From Lentisphaeria bacterium (GTDB lineage: Bacteria > Verrucomicrobiota > Lentisphaeria > Victivallales > UBA1829), in contig JAFVRL010000345.1 in assembly GCA_017504325.1 (NCBI GenBank), forward strand, positions 1-9,075: a stretch of 9,075 bases of DNA, given 5' to 3'. The position numbers and the translations under genes are program-made. The notes under the pieces were generated by a model that was not told where the DNA came from, ran no database searches, and was given only the letters and a program-made list of their open reading frames with translations. Positions 1-6,425 of this stretch are shown piece by piece (positions within the stretch are counted from its first letter, which is position 1; every line of letters begins with the position of its first letter).

Positions 1-1226
1 CTTTTCTTTTGGGACTCGCCATTTTGTGCGTTGGGTATTTCACCTACGGAAAACTTATTGAAAAGATCCTGGGACCGGATGACCGGGATACTCCCGCCGT
101 CGCATTGAAAGACGGGGTGGATTTTCTTGTTCTCCCCAACTGGCGCAATATGCTTATCCAGTTGCTGAACATTGCCGGGGTTGGACCTGTGATCGGGGTC
201 ATTCTGGGATGTAAATTCGGAGCCATCGTTTTTCTGATCATCCCCATTGGAAATATCATCGGGGGAGCTGTCCATGACTTTATCGGCGGCTTCATGTCCA
301 TGCGGTATAAAGGGGCAAATCTTCCTAAAATCATCAAAATGATGCTGGGAGCAGGTTATTACAGGATTTTTTCTGTTTTTGTCTGTATTCTGCTTCTGCT
401 TGTGGTTGCTGTATTTATCAATGTTCCTGCTGAACTTCTGAAAGTAACGGTTCTGAAAAGTGAATGTTTTACAAAATTCCTTGCAGATATGGGGGTAAAT
501 AACATTCCCCTTACCGTATTCTGGGCGGCAGTGGCACTTATCTTTATTTATTATATCTGTGCCACTTTGTTCCCTGTGGATAAAGTTATCGGTATGATCT
601 ATCCTTTCTTCGGACTTCTTCTCCTTATCGGAAGTTGTGCATTGTTTGTGATGCTGGTCATTGCCGGGTGCAAAGATCCCTCTCTCTTCCTGGAATCTGC
701 CGCATTCAAGGCGGGAATGATCAGACAGCCCATTGTTCCTGTACTTTTTGTTACCATTGCCTGCGGGATCATTTCCGGATTTCATGCCACACAGTCCCCC
801 ATTATCGCCCGTACGATGAAAAGCGAAAAGTTTGCCAGACGGGATTTCTACGGTATGATGGTTCTGGAAGGGATCATTGCCATGATCTGGGCGGCAGGCG
901 GGATCGCTATTTACAATCTTTTCCCCGCATTGATGAAAATGAACCCCAACTATGTTCTTGAACGCATCACCACCTATTTTCTGGGCAATGCCATGGGGAT
1001 CATTACGGTTATTGCCGTTATCGTTCTTGCTGTTACTTCCGGGGATACGGCACTACGCAGTCTGCGGCTTTCTGTTGCGGAAATGTTCAAGGTGGGACAG
1101 GCAAAGTTCCTCAACCGTATCCTGCTCATCCTTCCCATGATCTTTATTATTTCCCTTCTGCTGATGTGGTCTGCGAAAGATGCCCAGTCCTTCGGGAATA
1201 TCTGGAGTTATTTTTGCATGGGGTAA
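1..1226 (+). CDS. cstA: CstA-family carbon starvation transporter, N-terminal part (cut at window edge, ends at a frameshift)
   Basis: Integral inner-membrane transporter of the CstA family, whose characterised members import peptides or pyruvate. The reading frame is open from the first bases; codons before the TTG at 9 are in frame, so the true start lies upstream and only a few residues are probably missing. Family marks seen: DRDTPAVALKDGVDF near the N-terminus, GVGPVIGVILG, the GNIIGGAVHDF stretch matching the AGAVQDF segment of E. coli CstA, GFHATQSP, and SGDTALRSLR near residue 345. Nearly the whole protein is hydrophobic helices. The frame ends with FGNIWSYFCMG and a TAA at 1224, whereas the family continues as YFAWxNQ; that continuation lies in the +1 frame immediately after (see next entry). 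The substrate cannot be told from sequence. I am confident of the family, and less sure whether the gene is broken or the T5 run is miscounted. Confidence 0.9.
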   Translation, partial: FLLGLAILCVGYFTYGKLIEKILGPDDRDTPAVALKDGVDFLVLPNWRNMLIQLLNIAGVGPVIGVILGCKFGAIVFLIIPIGNIIGGAVHDFIGGFMSMRYKGANLPKIIKMMLGAGYYRIFSVFVCILLLLVVAVFINVPAELLKVTVLKSECFTKFLADMGVNNIPLTVFWAAVALIFIYYICATLFPVDKVIGMIYPFFGLLLLIGSCALFVMLVIAGCKDPSLFLESAAFKAGMIRQPIVPVLFVTIACGIISGFHATQSPIIARTMKSEKFARRDFYGMMVLEGIIAMIWAAGGIAIYNLFPALMKMNPNYVLERITTYFLGNAMGIITVIAVIVLAVTSGDTALRSLRLSVAEMFKVGQAKFLNRILLILPMIFIISLLLMWSAKDAQSFGNIWSYFCMG

Positions 1227-1527
1227 TCAGGTGCTTGCCGCTTCCACACTTCTTGCCGGGGCTGTTTATCTGCTTATGCAGAAAAAGAATTGCCTTGTTG
1301 CTCTTCTCCCCGGGTTGTTTATGACCTTTATTGTTATTTGTTACATTCTCTGGGTCTCTCCTGCCAATACAGGAACCAATGGACCCTGGGGGCTGGGGAT
1401 CGACCTTAAATATGCCTATTTGCATGCTGTGGAAATCAGTCTTTTTATCGGTTGGCTTGTTGTCCTGCGCGGGAAAAAACTTGCACAGAACGGTCTGGAT
1501 GATGAATTCCGGAAAGAAAATGAGTAA
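1180..1527 (+). CDS. cstA: CstA C-terminal part, in the +1 frame relative to the upstream part
   Basis: This frame encodes AWGNQVLAASTLLAGAVYLL followed by CLVALLPGLFMTF and two more hydrophobic helices, ending in a charged tail (DDEFRKENE). That is the usual C-terminal end of CstA proteins. The conserved reading begins at 1216 (GCA TGG GGT AAT CAG). The ATG at 1180 has no ribosome binding site and the codons 1180-1215 overlap the upstream frame, so it is unlikely to be a natural start. Removing one T from the run TTTTT at 1211-1215 joins the two parts into a continuous WSYFAWGNQ, giving a protein of about 508 residues, a plausible length for the short CstA type. It is thus either a frameshift mutation that removes the last helices or a homopolymer error in the assembly. 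It is not an independent gene. Confidence 0.8.
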   Translation: MPSPSGISGVIFAWGNQVLAASTLLAGAVYLLMQKKNCLVALLPGLFMTFIVICYILWVSPANTGTNGPWGLGIDLKYAYLHAVEISLFIGWLVVLRGKKLAQNGLDDEFRKENE

Positions 1528-1574
1528 TAAACAGGCATTTTCCCCTGTTGATATGCGGGAGGGATCGGCGGTCA

Positions 1575-1973
1575 ATGGTCGATCCTGATAAAACAATTCC
1601 TCCCCCGGCAGACGGAGCGGATTCCTGAAACGGATGACAGGACGTTGCCGGGTAAACGGGATTGGAGACCTGACGGCAGATTTGCTGTCGGGGATCTTGT
1701 GATGAACCGTTATAAAGTTCTTGCCGTGCTTGGACAGGGCGGCATGGGGGGGTATAAGTGTTTTGATGAAGGTTTCCGGAATAGAAATTGCCTTGAAGAC
1801 GCTGGTGCCTGAACTCTTATGCAACACATTGGAAATGGAAGACATCAAGGTCAATTTCCAGTTGACCGCAAAACGTGTCCATCAGAACAGGTAATACTGC
1901 CGTTCTGCCTGCCAGACCGGATAAACGCGATATTTGTCTGGGATTCCGGGTCGCGCTTGTTCCTGTCCGCTGA
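1575..1973 (+). pseudogene. Remnant of a Ser/Thr protein kinase / formylglycine-generating-enzyme fusion gene
   Basis: A decayed gene readable only by changing frame. It opens with ATG at 1575 behind GGGAGG (MVDPDKTIPPPADGAD), then shifts frame near 1621-1626 to IPETDDRTLPGKRDW. At 1690-1770 the Hanks-kinase N-lobe is plain: NRYKVLAVLGQGGMG (glycine loop), then YKCFDE. One extra base near 1771 shifts frame again to VSGIEIALKTLVPELL, with the VAIK-type lysine codon at 1796, then LEMEDIKVNFQ and AKRVHQN, ending at a TAA (1892). Without the catalytic loop or DFG, the sequence jumps to CRSA (1898-1909) and then, in another frame from 1914, PDKRDICLGFRVALVPVR and TGA at 1971. CRSA and GFRVAL are the closing motifs of FGE/sulfatase-modifying-factor domains. 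A large internal deletion plus at least three frame changes are therefore visible. Functional protein is very unlikely. Kinase-FGE fusions are known from memory of Lentisphaerae-type genomes. Confidence 0.8.
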
Positions 1974-1985
1974 ACGGACTTTTTT
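1965..1985 (+). terminator. Intrinsic terminator at the end of the kinase/FGE remnant
   Basis: GTCCG (1965-1969), a five-base loop containing the TGA stop of the remnant, CGGAC (1975-1979), then six T (1980-1985). It is a short but GC-rich stem directly followed by a T tract on the plus strand. It overlaps the stop codon of the FGE-like tail, which suggests that the original 3' end of the gene has been kept although its middle was lost. Confidence 0.65.
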
Positions 1986-2081
1986 ACGGGGGAAAATCAG
2001 AAGAAATAATTAAGATTGCACATGTCCCGTGCCCCGAAGAAGATCCGGCGGGAATATATACTTTGATCCGATCCCGAAAAA

Positions 2082-2120
2082 ATTTTTCTGTCAATCCGGA
2101 AGACGGACTGACAGAAAAAT
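2082..2120 (-). terminator. Terminator of the EIIA-aas unit
   Basis: A perfect 12-base inverted repeat, ATTTTTCTGTCA (2082-2093) and TGACAGAAAAAT (2109-2120), with an inner TCCG/CGGA extension across one mismatch and a GAAGA loop. On the minus strand the hairpin is followed by a run of six U (complement of the A run 2077-2082), and it starts 10 nt past the aas stop. The A-rich/T-rich arms could also let it act weakly on plus-strand transcripts leaving the kinase remnant. Confidence 0.85.
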
Positions 2121-2129
2121 CCTGTAAGG

Positions 2130-5100
2130 TTATTGATTTTCCTCATCTCCAAGTTTCTTTGCCAGTTTGGCAAGTGTGGAAAGATCCAGCTTGCCGCTGC
2201 CCAGCATGGGCAGACTTTCAATGTAGACAAAGTTCTCCTCTTTGGGGATCCAGAGATTGGGAATGCCTCTCTCCCGGAGCTGTTGGATAAGTTCGCCGGG
2301 AATGATCCTTTCCCTGTCTGTATAAAAGACAAGGAGTTTCTCCCCTCTTTTGGAATCCGGCGCACCGCAAACCGCAAGAAGGCGCTCATCCAGAAGCAGA
2401 ATATTGTTGAGTTCCCGTTCCACCAGTTCGTGGGGGACCATTTCCCCTGCAATCTTGGAAAAACGGGAGATTCTGCCGGTCAGAGTGATAAAACCGTTGT
2501 TATCCATACGGGCAATATCTCCGGTAATGTACCAGTTGTCTTTCAGAACTTCAGCGGTTTTCTCCGGATCTCCCAGATAGCCCTGCATGACCACCGGTCC
2601 TTTGACGATAAGAAGTCCGTCTGTATTGGCAGGCAGAAGCTCAAAGGTTTCCGGATCCACGATCTTGATGCACACTCCCGGTACCGGCGGTCCGATACTT
2701 CCCCGTTTTGCCACCGTTGTTCCCAGTTCCATGAGGGAGTTTGCAAGATTGATGGAAACAATAGGGGATAATTCCGTACACCCATACCCTTCGGCAATGG
2801 CAAGACCGGTAAGATTGAAGAATCTGTCTGCAATATCATCACGCAATTTTTCCGCCCCGGTTACCACAAGACGCAAACTGCTGAATGCCTCTTTGGGACA
2901 ACGGCGCATGTAGGTGAGAAGAAATGCCGGAGTTGCCATCAATACTGTGGGCTTTCTTTCCAGCATGGCTTTTCCGATTATGCCTGTTTCCAGCGGACCG
3001 GGGACAAGTATCGTTTCCGTTCCGGAAATCACCGGCAGCCACAGACAGACATTCAAACCGAAGGAGTGGAAGATCGGCAGATTCCCTAAAATCCTGTCAT
3101 TTTTGTTCCAGCCGATGGAGTTGATGACCGCTGTTGCGTCACCGGTAATATTGTGGTGACTCAACATGATCCCTTTGGGGGTACCGGTACTGCCGCTGGA
3201 AAAAAGGATCACAGCCGTTCTGTTCACATCTTTCCAGGTGACAGGAGAGACAAGTTTCATAAGTTCTTCTGCAGTGAACAGAAATGCAGGAATACTCCAG
3301 AACAGACGGGCAAAACTTTTTTCAGTTGCCGGAAGTATATCTTCCATAAAGACCATATTCTCTCTTACCTCCATTTTCAGGGAATCCACAAATTCTCTGC
3401 TGGTGAGGATCTTTTTTATGCCGGTCTTTTTTACTGCCTGTTCAAAGGAATCTCTGGAAGAGGTATAGTTGAGTACAGCCGGTGTTCTATCTGCAAAAAG
3501 TACCGCAAAAAATGCCAGAACCGCCTGTATGGAATTGGGCAGCATGATCCCGACATAAGTTGTGTTGTCTTCTTCCAATATGGCACGCAGTTTTCTGCTT
3601 AACAGGATGACGGAAACAAGAAGAGATATATTGGCAGGAGCGTTTTCGCCGTTCTGGGTAAATTCCCGGATCAGACGCCGGAAAGGAAATTTCTTTGCAA
3701 TGAAAGCAAACTGGGCGTGAAAGGGACGCTCCTGGGGACCGGAGATCAATTCCGTTTCGGCGGCAAGTTCCGTAAGACGGATACGCAATTCATAACTGCT
3801 GACCATACGGGGCAGAGGTTCTCCTATGGTGACGGTTGCCGGATGGGGCAGTTCATTGGGCCAGCGCAGTTTGAATTTTCCCAGATAACAGGAGAAAATA
3901 CTGCCCCAGGTCATGCCGATACGCAAAGGAATGATCGGTACTTCCATATTATCCGGGAGCATGGAACTTACACCGTCTTTAAATTCTGACATCGTTCCGT
4001 TTCTTGTGATCTCCCCTTCCGGAAATACACAAACAAGTTCCCCTTTTGCAAGAGCCTTTTTGGTTTCTTCAAAAAGCCGTTTGAGTTTTTTGGGACTTGT
4101 GGGATTTACTTCAAAAAAACCTGCCCCCCGGTACAGCGGACGCATAAAAGCATTGCGGAAAAAACTTTCATGCAGCATAAAGCGGATAGGTCTTGTAGTT
4201 GCCGCTGATATAAAGAATATGTCCACAAAAGAGGCGCGGTTTGCTACGATGAGGGCAGGACCTTCTTCCGGCAGCCGTTCCTTATGGAAGATCCGCAAAC
4301 GGTAAAGAGTCCCGAGCAGAAGTTTCATAAGCATCCGCAGAAGGAACTGGGACATGAAGGTAAAGGTCACTACGGCAAGAAGAAGGGTGAATACCGCAAT
4401 GAATGTGGTTGCTGTATATACCTGTATGTTGTAACGGTAGAGCAGACAGGATAAGGCAATGGCAAGAAGGATCCCCAATCCGAAAGGCAGATAAAACCAG
4501 GAAAAAAATGCGCTCCGCAGAGATTTTTTTACAAAATATTGCTGATATGCCTGCACCGGGACAAGCATGATACCGGAAAAGATCCCGAAGAAGAAAAGAA
4601 AAATCGCCAGAAGCCCGCTTTCAATGACCACATCTGAATAAAAAGGAAGGGTTCCGGTCAACAGAGATAATATTGCCATTGCCAGTACGGAAGGGGGAAC
4701 AAGACCGAGTTCCACATTGTTTCTTGAGAGCCAGCCGCTGATGAGACAGCCGCAGGCGCATCCCAGAACGGGTGCCGGTAAAAGGAAGTAGCTGGTAAGC
4801 TGACTGGTCATCTGATCATCCTGAATGGAGAAAATATACTGTACCGTCATGGCGGAAACAAAGATCATAATGGCAAAAATATAACTTTCCCCGATCCCGG
4901 TGAAAACCAGTTCCCTGTACCGTGGTTGATCCCGCAAAGAATCCAGCCATCTTCTCGGCAGTTCTGAAAAACGGATATTGTGTTTGAGGGCGAGGTCGGG
5001 AGTCAGTCTTGTCGCAAGCGCAAGAGAATAAAGAGCAAGGGCGGCAGACAGCAAGCCGGCAAAATATTCCGGACCGCCGAACTGATTTTCTATAACATAG

Positions 5101-5597
5101 AGCCAGATGGCTGTGGATGCTCCTGCGGCAATCCCGAAAAAGGTCGCAGCTTCTGTTGCTGCACTTGCTTTGGAGAGAAGAGGGCGGGGGACCATTTCTG
5201 CCGCATAACATTTCAGGGCAGGGCGGAACATGGCGTATTCAATTCCCTGCAGGACTACCGGAAGAAAAAGCAGAAAACTGCTTTTCGGAGCCAACAGCAG
5301 AATAAAGAAAGCAATGGTCGCACTGAAAAATTCTGAAAAACGGGAGAATGTCACCACATTGCGGCAGGAAAACCTTGTAGTCAGGTAATGGACCGGGATC
5401 CCTGTGAAAAGCATAGGCAGGGCAAAAAGCGCATAGGTGAAAAGCACATTCATGGCAAGTCTGTCAAACAGCATATTGTGATAGTGGACAAAAAGTGCTG
5501 TAAAAGTACAGAAAAATGCCGGATTGAAGGAACTTAAAAAGTTTGTCCTTGCCAGATTGGAGAGCATACTGGTATGGGGCTTGACTGGTTCAATCAT
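2130..5597 (-). CDS. aas: Acyl-[ACP]--phospholipid O-acyltransferase, LplT-Aas fusion (MFS + PlsC + AMP-dependent acyl-ACP ligase)
   Basis: Three-domain inner-membrane protein of 1155 residues. Residues about 10-425 form a 12-helix MFS transporter like LplT, which flips lysophosphatidylethanolamine inward. Residues about 430-620 are a PlsC-type acyltransferase with GFFEV at 493 and FPEG at 525-528. Residues about 640-1155 are an ANL-family ligase that charges ACP with fatty acid: FSSGSTGTPKG at 799-809, YGCTE at 938-942, TGD with D1027, and the C-terminal catalytic lysine K1136 in GSGKLDL. Together they would re-acylate lysophospholipids. Length is close to other fused LplT-Aas proteins. Odd point: the catalytic HX4D box reads N-R-A-S-F-V-D, with Arg454 (CGC) where His is expected, so the acyltransferase step may be impaired. 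The ATG at 5597 lacks a clear Shine-Dalgarno sequence; it lies 44 nt after the EIIA stop and probably depends on coupled translation. M11 is an alternative start, also without a clear RBS. Confidence 0.9.
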   Translation of the reverse strand: MIEPVKPHTSMLSNLARTNFLSSFNPAFFCTFTALFVHYHNMLFDRLAMNVLFTYALFALPMLFTGIPVHYLTTRFSCRNVVTFSRFSEFFSATIAFFILLLAPKSSFLLFLPVVLQGIEYAMFRPALKCYAAEMVPRPLLSKASAATEAATFFGIAAGASTAIWLYVIENQFGGPEYFAGLLSAALALYSLALATRLTPDLALKHNIRFSELPRRWLDSLRDQPRYRELVFTGIGESYIFAIMIFVSAMTVQYIFSIQDDQMTSQLTSYFLLPAPVLGCACGCLISGWLSRNNVELGLVPPSVLAMAILSLLTGTLPFYSDVVIESGLLAIFLFFFGIFSGIMLVPVQAYQQYFVKKSLRSAFFSWFYLPFGLGILLAIALSCLLYRYNIQVYTATTFIAVFTLLLAVVTFTFMSQFLLRMLMKLLLGTLYRLRIFHKERLPEEGPALIVANRASFVDIFFISAATTRPIRFMLHESFFRNAFMRPLYRGAGFFEVNPTSPKKLKRLFEETKKALAKGELVCVFPEGEITRNGTMSEFKDGVSSMLPDNMEVPIIPLRIGMTWGSIFSCYLGKFKLRWPNELPHPATVTIGEPLPRMVSSYELRIRLTELAAETELISGPQERPFHAQFAFIAKKFPFRRLIREFTQNGENAPANISLLVSVILLSRKLRAILEEDNTTYVGIMLPNSIQAVLAFFAVLFADRTPAVLNYTSSRDSFEQAVKKTGIKKILTSREFVDSLKMEVRENMVFMEDILPATEKSFARLFWSIPAFLFTAEELMKLVSPVTWKDVNRTAVILFSSGSTGTPKGIMLSHHNITGDATAVINSIGWNKNDRILGNLPIFHSFGLNVCLWLPVISGTETILVPGPLETGIIGKAMLERKPTVLMATPAFLLTYMRRCPKEAFSSLRLVVTGAEKLRDDIADRFFNLTGLAIAEGYGCTELSPIVSINLANSLMELGTTVAKRGSIGPPVPGVCIKIVDPETFELLPANTDGLLIVKGPVVMQGYLGDPEKTAEVLKDNWYITGDIARMDNNGFITLTGRISRFSKIAGEMVPHELVERELNNILLLDERLLAVCGAPDSKRGEKLLVFYTDRERIIPGELIQQLRERGIPNLWIPKEENFVYIESLPMLGSGKLDLSTLAKLAKKLGDEENQ

Positions 5598-5600
5598 ATT

Positions 5601-5645
5601 TCAAAATCCGGGTATTGCAATGTCTTTTGTAAAGTTGTTTCTCAT
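5601..5645 (-). CDS. Possible 14-codon coupling mini-ORF between EIIA and aas
   Basis: On the minus strand the EIIA stop codon overlaps an ATG (ATGA, 5645-5642). That ATG opens a frame encoding MRNNFTKDIAIPGF, ending at TGA 5603-5601, only three bases before the aas ATG. A purine stretch AGAGAG lies shortly upstream of it. A ribosome finishing EIIA could restart here and be released exactly at the aas start, which has no clear RBS of its own. This is inference from arrangement only; the peptide shows no recognisable domain and the frame could be chance. Confidence 0.25.
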   Translation of the reverse strand: MRNNFTKDIAIPGF

Positions 5646-6133
5646 TCGGCTCTCTGGATGATGGTGAAACATCTTTCCGGATCTCCGGAGGCAAGGCAGG
5701 CGGCTTTCAGGCGGCCGTCGTAGAAGAGATTGCCTATGGCGGCAAGGATCTTGAGCTGGGGGGCAGCATTTTCCTTGGGGGTGACGATCATAAAAACAAG
5801 TTTCACGGGCAGGGCATCCGGAGACTGGTAATCCTGTATGCCTTCCGGACAGATGGCGAGGGCTATACAGGAAGATTCCAGTCCGTTTACAGAGGTGTGG
5901 GGAGTGGCAATGTTTTTTCCGATGCCTGTACTCATAAGTTCCTCTCTGTGCATGATCCCCCATTCCAGATCGTCTTCTGTGCCGAATTTTTCTTCAGAGG
6001 CGATCGCTTTAATGAGTGCTTTGAGAACATCATCTTTTTTCTGTTTCCCTCTGAAATAGAAAATACGGGAGACACTCATCAGAGAGGTCAGACTCTGAAC
6101 GGTATTTGCTGCATTTGTTTCGTTTGTTGCCAT
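5642..6133 (-). CDS. PTS system EIIA-like protein (fructose/nitrogen type)
   Basis: Cytoplasmic phosphocarrier of the PTS EIIA-2 (PTS_IIA fructose/mannitol/Ntr) fold, 163 residues from the chosen start and thus of usual length for a single-domain protein. The active-site region reads STGIGKNIATPHTS, with the phospho-accepting histidine at about residue 79; the preceding GIMHREELM and the following PVKLVFMIVTPKENAAPQLKILA are also typical. No EIIB or EIIC is encoded nearby, which argues for a regulatory PtsN-like role rather than sugar import. The frame is open upstream to an ATG at 6241 (199 residues), but that start has no RBS and would overlap the promoter candidate. Of the tandem ATGs at 6136 and 6133, the second is six bases after GGAG (6143-6140), so it is preferred. 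It is first gene of a unit with aas, 44 nt apart. What it regulates is unknown. Confidence 0.85.
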   Translation of the reverse strand: MATNETNAANTVQSLTSLMSVSRIFYFRGKQKKDDVLKALIKAIASEEKFGTEDDLEWGIMHREELMSTGIGKNIATPHTSVNGLESSCIALAICPEGIQDYQSPDALPVKLVFMIVTPKENAAPQLKILAAIGNLFYDGRLKAACLASGDPERCFTIIQRAE

Positions 6134-6139
6134 CATCCA

Positions 6140-6143
6140 CTCC
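6140..6143 (-). promoter_or_regulatory. Ribosome binding site deciding the EIIA start
   Basis: GGAG on the minus strand (CTCC on plus), six bases before the ATG at 6133 and three before the ATG at 6136. No comparable site precedes the longer in-frame ATG at 6241, so this site favours the short 163-residue product. Confidence 0.55.
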
Positions 6144-6211
6144 GCAATATATCTGTTTTTTCCATTTTCCGCTTTTTTTTTCTGTTCCGGTAAATGGAAA
6201 AAAGTGTTTTT

Positions 6212-6240
6212 ATCATATTTTACGCGTTCTGTACTGGACA
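6212..6240 (-). promoter_or_regulatory. Candidate sigma70-like promoter for the EIIA-aas unit
   Basis: Minus-strand TATGAT (6217-6212) as -10, with TGTCCA (6240-6235) 17 bases upstream as a weak -35. It lies about 80 bases before the preferred EIIA start. Only the -10 matches the consensus well, so this is a tentative call by eye. Confidence 0.3.
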
Positions 6241-6271
6241 TTTTAAAAAAACGGCGTAAATTATCTCATCA

Positions 6272-6298
6272 GTGACTTTAAAATCACACCCATATAAA
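6272..6298 (+). promoter_or_regulatory. Candidate promoter for purD
   Basis: TATAAA at 6293-6298 as -10 and GTGACT at 6272-6277 as a four-of-six -35, with a short 15-base spacer. It would give a leader of roughly 120 bases before the purD ATG. A second weaker pair is TTGAAA (6334-6339) with TAAATA (6355-6360), also 15 apart. The region is very AT-rich, so chance matches are likely. Confidence 0.25.
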
Positions 6299-6336
6299 AA
6301 TAACCGGATTTTGTGAATATGGCAAGTCCGTAATTG

Positions 6337-6354
6337 AAAAAAATGCATTTTTTT
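6337..6354 (+). repeat. Perfect A/T palindrome in the purD leader/upstream region
   Basis: Seven A, then TGCA, then seven T (an eighth T follows): an 18-base perfect palindrome about 70 bases before purD. It could be an intrinsically curved or stiff A-tract element, an operator, or a chance product of AT-rich DNA. No known PurR-type operator is recognised in it. Confidence 0.4.
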
Positions 6355-6425
6355 TAAATAAAAAGGTGCTTGGAGAAGTTTTTTTTACTTTTTTCAGACA
6401 CCGGAATGTAAAAAAGGAGAATCTT

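Noticed and set aside
1206..1230. Programmed +1 frameshift in cstA
   Set aside because: The P-site UUU could slip to UUU, but there is no stop or rare codon in the A site, no upstream SD-like stimulator, and CstA is not known to use frameshifting. An indel or sequencing error is simpler.
1530..1549. AACAGG/CCTGTT hairpin just after the cstA end as a terminator
   Set aside because: Six-base stem with no T tract following; the next bases are GATATGCGGG. Not enough for an intrinsic terminator.
1147..1854. 235-codon minus-strand open frame across the cstA end and the kinase remnant
   Set aside because: Low-complexity translation without a domain, antisense to recognisable coding fragments on the plus strand.
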